From Rhodoluna limnophila (lineage in GTDB: Bacteria; Actinomycetota; Actinomycetes; Actinomycetales; Microbacteriaceae): a stretch of 13,027 nt of DNA. The notes beneath the pieces were generated by a model. It searched no databases, was not told the origin of the DNA, and saw nothing but the letters and a program-made list of their open reading frames with translations. The translations under genes were made by a program, and so were the position numbers. The stretch spans positions 1-13,027 of the forward strand of contig CALPUC020000010.1 in assembly GCA_943326655.2 (NCBI GenBank). Direction: 5' to 3'. Shown in pieces: positions 1-5,634 of this stretch; position 1 is the stretch's first letter; each line of letters begins with the position of its first letter.

Positions 1-118
1 GGCGCTGAAGCCTGCCAATCAGAACCACGCGCGGAGAGCCGTCCCCGGCCAACACAAAACCGCCGGCCGAAGTCTCTTCGACTCTGGGCAAACGTTTGCG
101 CGGCGGATTTTGGTTCAT
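1..118 (-). CDS. NUDIX hydrolase, N-terminal part (cut by window edge)
   Basis: Reading leftward from an ATG at 118 gives an open frame to the window edge: MNQNPPRKRLPRVEETSAGG, then a stretch ending VVLIGRLQR. The EETSAGGFVL and VVLIGR strands are typical of the first beta strands of actinobacterial NUDIX proteins of the MutT4 type, which hydrolyse nucleoside diphosphates linked to another group. The Nudix box itself (GX5EX7REUXEEXGU) lies outside the window, so the family call rests on these strands and on context: in Mycobacterium tuberculosis mutT4 is also divergent from pcnA. Only 34 bp separate the two starts. A GGGG run just before the ATG on the minus strand could serve as a weak ribosome site. 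Substrate cannot be told. Confidence 0.75.
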   Translation of the reverse strand, partial: MNQNPPRKRLPRVEETSAGGFVLAGDGSPRVVLIGRLQR

Positions 119-152
119 GCCCCAAGCCTAAACCTGTGGAACACTAGAACCC

Positions 153-1571
153 ATGCAGAGCGTATCCGAAGCCCTCAAAAACCTTGAGGCCACCACCGAT
201 AACGCCTTGTTTGGGAAACTCGGTAAACGCTTCAGCGATGCCGGTCACGAACTGGCTTTGGTGGGTGGCCCGGTTCGCGATGCCTTCCTAGGACGAACTG
301 CTCCGGACGTCGACTTTACTTCTTCGGCAACCCCGGATCAGATTCTGGAAATTGTGAAGCCGTTGTCTTCGGCCCACTGGGATATCGGCCGAGCCTTCGG
401 AACAATTGGCGCGCGCTTCGGCGATGACACCGTGGAGATAACCACCTATCGCGCCGATAAGTATTCGGTCGATAGCAGAAAACCCGTGGTCGAGTTCGGC
501 ACCGATTTGAATGAGGATCTGTTCCGCAGAGATTTCACCATCAATGCCATGGCCCTGACTTTGCCCAGCAAGACTTTTGTTGACCCGTTCAACGGGTTAG
601 CCGATTTGCTCGCTGGAATCATTCGTACGCCAGGTAAGCCGGAAGACTCATTCGGCGACGACCCGCTGCGAATGCTTCGCGCCGCCAGGTTCGCCAGCCA
701 GCTGGGGTTCGAAATCGAGCCGGAAACCTTTGCCGCAATGAAGGCCATGGCTTCGCGCATTGAAATCATTTCGTCCGAACGCATTCAGCAAGAACTAACC
801 AAACTGATGCTCGGCAAGCATCCCAGAAAGGGCCTAACCGCCTTGGTCGACTCTGGCCTGGCTGCGATTGTGCTTCCTGAGCTTCCGGCTTTGAAACTTG
901 AAGTTGATGAACACCACCACCACAAGGACGTCTACGAGCACACCCTAACCGTGGTGGAGCAAGCAATCGATTACGAAAAAGATTATGGATTGGAACCAGA
1001 TTTTGTTCTGCGTTTTGCCGCTTTGATGCACGACTGCGGGAAGCCAAAAACACGCAAACTGGAGCCCGCCGGCGGAGTTAGTTTTCACCAGCACGATTTG
1101 GTTGGGGCCCGAATCACCAAAAAGCGCATGCAGGCGTTGAAGTTCGACAACGACACCATAAAGTCGGTCTCTAGATTGGTTGAACTGCACCTGCGCTTTT
1201 TCGGCTACGGGGAACAGGCTTGGACGGATTCGGCAGTTCGCCGTTACGTTCGCGACGCCGATGATCTACTAATCCGCCTCCACGCGCTAACCCGAGCCGA
1301 CGTGACCACTAGAAATAAGCGGAAGGCGGAACGACTTTCTTTCGCCTACGACGATTTGGAAGCCAGGATTGCGAAGCTGCGAGAGCAGGAGGAGCTGGAC
1401 GCCCTTCGCCCAGATCTTTCTGGTGAGGAAATCATGCAAATTCTCGATCTAAAACCAGGTCCGGAAGTTGGAAAGGCTAGAAATTTCCTGATGGAACTGC
1501 GCCTTGAAGAGGGCCCTTTAGGCGCCGAGGAAGCAAAGTCCCGCTTGCTTCAGTGGTGGTCTGAGCGCTAA
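153..1571 (+). CDS. pcnA: CCA tRNA nucleotidyltransferase
   Basis: A 472-aa class II nucleotidyltransferase that adds or repairs the 3' CCA end of tRNAs from CTP and ATP. The N-terminal polymerase-beta fold shows GGPVRD at residues 38-43 and the metal-binding pair in PDVDF (D52, D54). RRDFTINAM at 125-133 and DPLRMLRAARF at 170-180 form the base-reading neck. A C-terminal HD domain follows, with HHHHKDVYEHT at 254-264 and LMHDCGKPKT at 291-300 (H293, D294), as is usual for actinobacterial members; HD domains often give phosphatase or phosphodiesterase activity. Length and domain order are normal. No good Shine-Dalgarno precedes the ATG; a TAGAAC element at 145-150 is close enough that the mRNA may be leaderless. 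It is divergent from the NUDIX gene and 77 bp upstream of rpsF. The name pcnA is the usual actinobacterial label and does not imply poly(A) polymerase. Confidence 0.95.
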   Translation: MQSVSEALKNLEATTDNALFGKLGKRFSDAGHELALVGGPVRDAFLGRTAPDVDFTSSATPDQILEIVKPLSSAHWDIGRAFGTIGARFGDDTVEITTYRADKYSVDSRKPVVEFGTDLNEDLFRRDFTINAMALTLPSKTFVDPFNGLADLLAGIIRTPGKPEDSFGDDPLRMLRAARFASQLGFEIEPETFAAMKAMASRIEIISSERIQQELTKLMLGKHPRKGLTALVDSGLAAIVLPELPALKLEVDEHHHHKDVYEHTLTVVEQAIDYEKDYGLEPDFVLRFAALMHDCGKPKTRKLEPAGGVSFHQHDLVGARITKKRMQALKFDNDTIKSVSRLVELHLRFFGYGEQAWTDSAVRRYVRDADDLLIRLHALTRADVTTRNKRKAERLSFAYDDLEARIAKLREQEELDALRPDLSGEEIMQILDLKPGPEVGKARNFLMELRLEEGPLGAEEAKSRLLQWWSER

Positions 1572-1574
1572 ACT
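1545..1574 (+). promoter_or_regulatory. Possible promoter of the rpsF operon
   Basis: TTGCTT at 1545-1550 and TAAACT at 1569-1574 are spaced by 18 bp and overlap the end of pcnA. They match the sigma-70 type consensus only partly (3/6 and 4/6). Transcription from here would begin near 1581 and include the whole structured rpsF leader. The choice is tentative: the region between the genes offers no better pair. Confidence 0.25.
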
Positions 1575-1592
1575 CAAAAGGTTGCAAAAAAT

Positions 1593-1643
1593 ACCCTCCT
1601 GTCATGGAAGTCCCATGGCCGTTCTAGTCCAAAGGAGGTGGGT
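1593..1643 (+). promoter_or_regulatory. rpsF leader: hairpin plus pairing that hides the ribosome binding site
   Basis: The strong Shine-Dalgarno AGGAGG at 1633-1638 is perfectly complementary to CCTCCT at 1595-1600, so the leader RNA can hide its own ribosome site. Enclosed between the two strands is a hairpin, CATGG (1603-1607) with CCATG (1613-1617) and a 5-nt loop, followed at once by CCG at 1619-1621. An rpsF-leader motif in many bacteria binds the bS6:bS18 complex through a conserved CCG, giving feedback control. Both bS6 and bS18 genes lie in this operon. The pairing is visible; its role as that motif is inferred. Confidence 0.45.
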
Positions 1644-1648
1644 TAAAT

Positions 1649-2161
1649 ATGCATTTATACGAGCTCATGGTAATTCTCGACCCAACGGTTGAGGAGCGCA
1701 CAGTTGCTCCAAGTCTGGACAAATTCCTAAACGTAATCCGCAACGGTGGAGGCACCGTTGACAAGGTCGACATTTGGGGACGTCGTCGTTTGGCTTACGA
1801 AATCAACAAGAAGACCGAAGGCATCTACGCCGTCATTAACGTCAACGCTAACTCGGCAGACGTTTTGGAAGTAGACCGCCAGCTACGTCTTTCCGAGGCA
1901 GTTATGCGTACCAAGGTACTGCGCGCCGACGAAGCTGTAGTGAACATCGAACCTGTTGTTGTTCCTGAAGTTTCTGCTGAAGAGAAGGCTGCCGACAAGG
2001 TAGAAGAGGCTCCAGCAAAGGCACCAGCCGCTAAGAAGCCAGCTGCTGAAAAAGCTCCGGCCGCTAAGAAAGCTCCGGCCGAAAAGCCAGCTGCTGAAAA
2101 AGCTCCCGCCGCTAAGAAGGCACCGGCCGCTAAGAAGCCAGCTGCTAAGAAGGCTGAGTAA
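1649..2161 (+). CDS. rpsF: 30S ribosomal protein bS6 with a long Ala/Lys/Pro tail
   Basis: Residues 1-98 are a normal bS6 fold that binds the 16S rRNA platform together with bS18: the start MHLYELMVILDP, the signature WGRRRLAYEI at 43-52, and LRLSEAVMRTKVLR at 79-92. The usual protein is about 95-135 aa; this one is 170. From about residue 102 the chain becomes an Ala, Lys, Pro and Glu tail with repeated PAAEKAPAAKKAP units, ending in AAKKAE, of low complexity and probably disordered. The ATG at 1649 follows AGGAGG with 10 nt between. This is the first gene of the rpsF-ssb-rpsR-rplI operon. Family and core are certain; the purpose of the tail is unknown. Confidence 0.96.
   Translation: MHLYELMVILDPTVEERTVAPSLDKFLNVIRNGGGTVDKVDIWGRRRLAYEINKKTEGIYAVINVNANSADVLEVDRQLRLSEAVMRTKVLRADEAVVNIEPVVVPEVSAEEKAADKVEEAPAKAPAAKKPAAEKAPAAKKAPAEKPAAEKAPAAKKAPAAKKPAAKKAE
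2036..2118 (+). repeat. 48-bp-period direct repeat coding for the bS6 tail
   Basis: A 35-nt unit at 2036-2070 recurs at 2084-2118 with one mismatch (CCGGCC against CCCGCC). The unit length of 48 bp equals 16 codons, so copies can be gained or lost without shifting frame. Shorter GCTAAGAAG and CCGGCC units continue to 2155. The near identity at silent positions points to recent slippage or duplication and not only to selection on the protein. Confidence 0.85.
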
Positions 2162-2166
2162 CTCTC

Positions 2167-2664
2167 ATGGCAGGCGAAACAGTCGTAACTATCGTTGGCA
2201 ACCTAGCCAGCGATCCTGAACTTCGTTACACCCAGGGGGGTGTGGCAGTTGTTGGTTTGAACGTGGGTTCTACCCCGAGCACCTTCAATCGCCAGACCAG
2301 CGCTTGGGAAGACGGAGACACCGTTTGGGTTAAGTGCACCGCATGGCGCGAACTAGCTGAAAACGTGGCTCAGACCCTAACCAAGGGTACGAGAGTGATT
2401 GTTACCGGTCGTCTAAAGCCAGCTTCGGCTTACCAGTCGGCCCAGGGTGAGGCTCGCGCTTCGATCGAAATTGAAATCGACGAAATCGGCCCATCTCTTC
2501 GTTACGCAACCGCGTCCGTTACCCGTCGTGCCCGCAACGTTGAGGGCGGTGGCCAAACCCCTTGGGGCAACGCCGACGCTCCTGCTGCTGACAAGGCTGC
2601 ACCCGCAGTGGATGGTTGGGCTAGCCCAGGCACCGCTTCTGGCGCAGACGACACCCCGTTCTAA
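2167..2664 (+). CDS. ssb: Single-stranded DNA-binding protein
   Basis: A 165-aa SSB that coats single-stranded DNA during replication and recruits repair proteins. The OB fold spans about residues 1-113: VVTIVGNLASDPELRYTQGG near the start, then WVKCTAWRELAENVAQTL at 54-71 and GTRVIVTGRL at 74-83. A short linker rich in Gly, Ala and Pro leads to the acidic tip GADDTPF, the docking peptide for partner proteins (usual form DDDIPF). The linker is short for an actinobacterial SSB. The gene starts 5 nt after the rpsF stop and has no strong ribosome site of its own, so it is probably translated in coupling with rpsF. It lies between the two genes for the bS6:bS18 pair, the usual bacterial order. 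Confidence 0.95.
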   Translation: MAGETVVTIVGNLASDPELRYTQGGVAVVGLNVGSTPSTFNRQTSAWEDGDTVWVKCTAWRELAENVAQTLTKGTRVIVTGRLKPASAYQSAQGEARASIEIEIDEIGPSLRYATASVTRRARNVEGGGQTPWGNADAPAADKAAPAVDGWASPGTASGADDTPF

Positions 2665-2690
2665 GAATTCGAAACTAGTAGGAGTATCAA

Positions 2691-2957
2691 ATGGCTGGAA
2701 AAACCACCCAAGACGCTCGTCGCAAGCCAAACCGCAACGCAAAAAATGCGAAGCTTGCGCCAGTGAAAGCAATCAAGGTTGGCATCATCGATTACAAAGA
2801 TGTTGCTACCCTTCGTAAATTCGTGAGTGACCGCGGAAAGATCCGTTCGCGTCGCATCACCGGTGTTTCTGTTCAGGAACAGCGCCTAATTGCCCGTGCC
2901 GTTAAAAACGCTCGCGAAATGGCTCTAATGCCTTACGCTGGCGCTGGCCGAAGCTAA
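2691..2957 (+). CDS. rpsR: 30S ribosomal protein bS18, cysteine-free form
   Basis: An 88-aa bS18, partner of bS6 on the small-subunit platform. The family core is plain: IDYKDVATLRKFVSDRGKI at residues 33-51, then RSRRITGVSVQEQRLIARAV and the ending MALMPYAGAGRS. It has no cysteine, so it is the zinc-independent form. The N terminus is basic (residues 1-22). The ATG at 2691 is supported by AGGAG at 2680-2684 with 6 nt between. It is the third gene of the operon and its stop codon overlaps the ribosome site of rplI. Confidence 0.97.
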   Translation: MAGKTTQDARRKPNRNAKNAKLAPVKAIKVGIIDYKDVATLRKFVSDRGKIRSRRITGVSVQEQRLIARAVKNAREMALMPYAGAGRS

Positions 2958-2968
2958 GGAGAGAGCAC

Positions 2969-3421
2969 ATGTCGAAGGTTATTTTGACTAATGAAGTCTC
3001 CGGTCTCGGTTCAGCTGGCGACGTGGTTGAGGTTAAGAACGGCTACGCCCGTAACTACCTCGTACCAATGGGTTTCGCAGTTCCCTGGACCAAGGGTGGC
3101 GAGAAGCAGGTCGACCAGATCAAGACTGCTCGCAACGCTCGTGCCATTGCAACTGTTGAGGAAGCACAGACTCTCAAGGCTCGCCTTGAGGAAAAGGCTA
3201 TTCGCCTCACCGCCAAGGCAGGTGTTGAGGGCCGCCTATTTGGTGCCATCAAGACCGCAGACGTTGCTTCGGCAATTGTCGAAGCCGGCCTTGGCGAGGT
3301 AGACAAGCGCCGTATCGAGCTTGCTGCTCCGATCAAGGTTGCTGGAACCCACTCGGCTACCGTGCGTCTTCACGGAGACGTTGTTGCCAGCATCACCATT
3401 CAGGTGGTCGGCAAGAAGTAG
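2969..3421 (+). CDS. rplI: 50S ribosomal protein bL9
   Basis: A 150-aa bL9 of normal length. The N-terminal rRNA-binding domain shows VSGLGSAGDVVEVKNGYARN at residues 10-29 and LVPMGFA at 32-38. A long central helix (about 45-80, rich in Lys, Arg, Ala and Glu) joins it to the C-terminal domain, marked by GVEGRLFGAIKTADVASAI. The ribosome site AAGGAGAG begins on the stop codon of rpsR (2956-2963), close before the ATG. It is the last gene of the ribosomal operon, followed by a clear terminator. Confidence 0.97.
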   Translation: MSKVILTNEVSGLGSAGDVVEVKNGYARNYLVPMGFAVPWTKGGEKQVDQIKTARNARAIATVEEAQTLKARLEEKAIRLTAKAGVEGRLFGAIKTADVASAIVEAGLGEVDKRRIELAAPIKVAGTHSATVRLHGDVVASITIQVVGKK

Positions 3422-3436
3422 TTCAAACTAGAATTT

Positions 3437-3470
3437 CGGGCGGTGGGGAAACCTACCGCCCGTTCTTTTT
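3437..3470 (+). terminator. Rho-independent terminator of the rpsF-rplI operon
   Basis: CGGGCGGTGGG (3437-3447) pairs with CCTACCGCCCG (3452-3462) as an 11-bp stem with one G-T wobble, closed by a GAAA loop (3448-3451) and followed by TTCTTTTT (3463-3470). This is a textbook intrinsic terminator with a stable GNRA tetraloop. It separates the ribosomal operon from the DnaA-box region and dnaB, so dnaB needs its own promoter. Confidence 0.93.
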
Positions 3471-3502
3471 GCCCTGTGGATAACTGTGGATAACTGGGTT
3501 TA

Positions 3503-3666
3503 TCGGCGTGTCTAAGTTGGGGAAAACTAAACTCTCAGGTGAAAGTTTAGGGTTTATCCACCGCAGTTATACACAGGTAAAACCCAATAGATTACTGGTG
3601 ACAGAGAAACTCTCCACAATCTATCCACAGGTTCTCCACAGGTTTTCCACAAGTCTGTCGGCGTGT
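3503..3666 (+). repeat. 9-bp direct repeat TCGGCGTGT inside the DnaA region
   Basis: TCGGCGTGT occurs at 3503-3511 and again at 3658-3666. It is not a DnaA box. One copy follows the leftward tandem boxes and the other fills the gap in the rightward array just before the box at 3665. It may be a site for a second protein, or chance. Confidence 0.4.
3527..3550. repeat. Inverted repeat CTAAACT / AGTTTAG
   Basis: A perfect 7-bp inverted repeat, CTAAACT (3527-3533) and AGTTTAG (3544-3550), with a 10-nt spacer. It sits between the leftward pair and the rightward array of DnaA boxes. It could be an operator for a dimeric regulator or a small cruciform; no T-run follows, so it is not a terminator. 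Confidence 0.4.
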
Positions 3667-3702
3667 TTCCACAGTTATTCACATTTTTATCCACAGGGCG
3701 AT

Positions 3703-3711
3703 TGGTATTAC
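3703..3711 (+). promoter_or_regulatory. Possible extended -10 promoter element for dnaB
   Basis: TGGTATTAC at 3703-3711 fits an extended -10 element (TGN followed by TATTAC, 4/6 to TATAAT). Transcription would start near 3718, some 45 nt before dnaB. The matching -35 position lies beside or under the perfect DnaA box at 3687-3695, so bound DnaA would be expected to affect this promoter. A TTGTCA at 3714-3719 has no good -10 partner. Confidence 0.3.
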
Positions 3712-3763
3712 CTTTGTCAGTAGAGGATGCTAGACAAGACTCGAAAGAAAAAAAGGGGAGAAG

Positions 3764-5122
3764 ATGGCTCAGATTCAGAACACCGTGGCGAACCCAACCG
3801 CCGCTGTCGAACGCATCCTGCCAAGCGATTTGATGGCCGAGCAATCATCGCTCGGCGGCATGCTGATCTCTATGGACGCGGTGGCTGTTGTCGCCGAATA
3901 CGTAAAAGCCGGCGACTTCTATGCCCCGAAACACGAACTTATCTTTAGCGCGGCCATGAGCCTTTTCGACAAAGGCGAGCCGGTCGACGCAATCTCGGTC
4001 TCTGCGGAACTAACACGAAACGGCAATCTCGTGCGATCAGGAGGTGCCGACTACATCCACTCGCTCACCAGCATGGTTCCAACCGCCGCCAACGTCGGTT
4101 ACTACGCCAAAATCGTCCAAGAGAAAGCCATTCTTCGACGATTGGTTGAAGTTGGAACCAAAATTGCCCAAATGGGTTACACCGCCGAAGGTGAGCTAGA
4201 AGATTTGATCAACACCGCGCAGGCCGATGTCTATGCGGTCGGCGGTAAAGCGCTATCAGACGAGTACTCGCTGTTAAGTACGTCTATCGACTCAGCCATC
4301 CTGGAAATGGAAATCGCTGAAAGAAGCGGCGGCGAAGTTATTGGCGTGCCAACCGGATTCCACGAGCTTGACCGCCTGACTCACGGTTTGCACGGAGGTC
4401 AGATGATCATCGTGGCTGCCAGGCCAGCCGTTGGAAAATCAACCTTTGCCCTAGACATTGCCAGAAACGGCGCATTCAAATACGACAAGCCGGTGCTGTT
4501 TTTCTCACTGGAAATGAGCAAAGCCGAAATAGCCATGAGAATGCTTTCAGCAGAGAGCGAAATCAGCCTCTCAAGGATGCGCGGCGGAACCTTATCTTCT
4601 GAGGAATGGAAGAAGCTCGCCTCGGTGCGTGGACGCGTGAACGACAAGCCACTATTCATCGACGACAGCGCCAATCTAACCATGGTAGAAATTCGAGCCA
4701 AAAGCCGCCGGCTTCGAGAGTCGCTCGGCCTCGAGCTCATCGTAATTGATTACCTGCAGTTGCTTTCGTCGGGAAAGAAAGTCGAATCCCGTCAGCAGGA
4801 GGTGTCCGAGTTCTCACGCTCAATCAAGCTTTTGGCAAAAGAACTGAACATCCCAGTGCTCGCAATTGCCCAGCTAAACCGAAACTCGGAGCAGAAAGAA
4901 GACAAAACTCCGCAAATTTCGAACCTGCGTGAATCCGGGTCGCTCGAACAAGACGCCGACGTGGTAATTCTTCTTCACCGCGAAGACATGAACCAGAAAG
5001 ATCACGTTCGAGCTGGCGAAGCAGACATCATTCTGGCCAAGCAGCGAAACGGACCAACCGACAAAATCGCTGTCATGTTCCAGGGGCAGTATTCGCGATT
5101 CGTAAACAAGAACCCGGGCTAA
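3764..5122 (+). CDS. dnaB: Replicative DNA helicase DnaB
   Basis: A 452-aa ring helicase that unwinds DNA ahead of the replisome. The N-terminal domain (about 18-120) begins PSDLMAEQSSLGGML and binds primase. After a linker, the RecA-like motor begins at GVPTGFHELDRLTHGL (194-209). Walker A is RPAVGKST at 220-227 (K225, T227), SLEMS is at 248-252, Walker B is LIVIDYLQLL at 325-334 (D329), and AQLNR is at 369-373. The ending QGQYSRF is typical. There is no intein, unlike some mycobacterial DnaB genes. The ATG at 3764 has a purine-rich AGGGGAG only 3 nt away. A GTG seven codons in has no ribosome site. It follows the DnaA-box cluster and a terminator, so it heads its own transcript, and its stop overlaps the next start by one base (TAATG). 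Confidence 0.97.
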   Translation: MAQIQNTVANPTAAVERILPSDLMAEQSSLGGMLISMDAVAVVAEYVKAGDFYAPKHELIFSAAMSLFDKGEPVDAISVSAELTRNGNLVRSGGADYIHSLTSMVPTAANVGYYAKIVQEKAILRRLVEVGTKIAQMGYTAEGELEDLINTAQADVYAVGGKALSDEYSLLSTSIDSAILEMEIAERSGGEVIGVPTGFHELDRLTHGLHGGQMIIVAARPAVGKSTFALDIARNGAFKYDKPVLFFSLEMSKAEIAMRMLSAESEISLSRMRGGTLSSEEWKKLASVRGRVNDKPLFIDDSANLTMVEIRAKSRRLRESLGLELIVIDYLQLLSSGKKVESRQQEVSEFSRSIKLLAKELNIPVLAIAQLNRNSEQKEDKTPQISNLRESGSLEQDADVVILLHREDMNQKDHVRAGEADIILAKQRNGPTDKIAVMFQGQYSRFVNKNPG

Positions 5123-5625
5123 TGAACTGGTTGTTGGCAACTCGGGCGGTAGCTCACGGCGTTGTCGCCATCATGATTACCTTTGCTCAAATCGACAATG
5201 TGCTCAATAGTCTGGTTTTGTTCGGCTCGCTCTATCTAGCCGCCAGCCTCGGAACCACCTTCCTCGACCGCCGCTACAAACTAACCTCCCCAAGCGTTGG
5301 TCTTCCGCTAATTGCCCCGATGGTAGTGGCAACCTTGGCGGTCGCGGCACTCTGGCTTCAACTAGACACTCTGCTTGCGTTCCGAATTCTCACCGCGCTA
5401 CTAATGGGCTGGTTCGTGATTAGCGAGATTGTGGTCGCCAATAAGGTGGGCAGAAAAACCCTCCAGGGCAGAGAAGCGGTAATCACCGCGGTGTTTAGCG
5501 CGGTAATGCTTGGTCTAGCCGCCGGTGCAAATCTTCGCGAACAAGACCTGGTGGGATTCTTTGGTGCCTACAACGCCCTACTCGCCGTTCACCTCGGAAT
5601 CGCAGCCGCTACTCCAAAGAAGTAG
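5122..5625 (+). CDS. Six-helix integral membrane protein, function unknown
   Basis: I do not recognise a named family with confidence. The 167-aa chain has six hydrophobic segments, near residues 6-24, 29-47, 59-79, 83-107, 117-136 and 142-163. A charged FLDRRYKL loop (47-54) separates helices 2 and 3, VGRKTLQGRE (109-118) lies between helices 4 and 5, and the tail is TPKK. Six short helices at about this length recall the HdeD/DUF308 group, but no diagnostic motif is visible. Its ATG shares a base with the dnaB stop codon, so translation is probably coupled to dnaB. The link to the helicase may be only shared transcription. Confidence 0.8.
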   Translation: MNWLLATRAVAHGVVAIMITFAQIDNVLNSLVLFGSLYLAASLGTTFLDRRYKLTSPSVGLPLIAPMVVATLAVAALWLQLDTLLAFRILTALLMGWFVISEIVVANKVGRKTLQGREAVITAVFSAVMLGLAAGANLREQDLVGFFGAYNALLAVHLGIAAATPKK

Positions 5626-5634
5626 GCTGGTCAC

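Larger units (their letters stand above)
3475..3695. other. DnaA-box cluster in the rplI-dnaB gap (origin-like or regulatory)
   Basis: Eleven matches to the DnaA box TTATCCACA can be read. Leftward: 3475-3483 and 3485-3493 (both perfect). Rightward: 3554-3562 (TTATCCACC), 3567-3575 (TTATACACA), 3610-3618 (CTCTCCACA, two mismatches), 3621-3629 (CTATCCACA), 3632-3640 (TTCTCCACA), 3643-3651 (TTTTCCACA), 3665-3673 (GTTTCCACA, two mismatches), 3675-3683 (TTATTCACA) and 3687-3695 (perfect). A perfect box is expected only about 0.1 times by chance on both strands of the whole window. The stretch 3422-3763 has no believable gene; besides the terminator and these boxes it holds a small inverted repeat and a 9-bp direct repeat. 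The cluster should bind the initiator DnaA cooperatively. Whether it is oriC, a titration site, or a control region for dnaB cannot be decided here. Confidence 0.85.

Noticed and set aside
135..143. TGTGGAACA near the pcnA start as a DnaA box
   Set aside because: Only 7 of 9 bases match and it stands alone, which is expected by chance.
909..924. Four consecutive His codons in pcnA as a tag or artefact
   Set aside because: The HHHH run sits at the usual metal-ligand site before the HD motif in this family.
2413..2818. Overlapping frames on both strands across ssb and rpsR (119 and 123 codons)
   Set aside because: They overlap two certain genes in other frames and have no ribosome site or recognisable sequence.
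3610..3695. Regularly spaced CCACA repeats as a CRISPR array or tandem repeat
   Set aside because: The units are 9-mers with about 2-bp gaps that match the DnaA box; there are no 20-40 bp spacers or long repeats.
3508..3844. Short open frames on both strands across the DnaA region (71 and 96 codons)
   Set aside because: Their codons are built from the repeated DnaA boxes, they have no ribosome site and no family-like sequence, and the minus-strand one runs into dnaB.
3764..5122. Intein or frameshift in dnaB
   Set aside because: The helicase motifs are continuous and the 452-aa length is normal for an intein-free protein.
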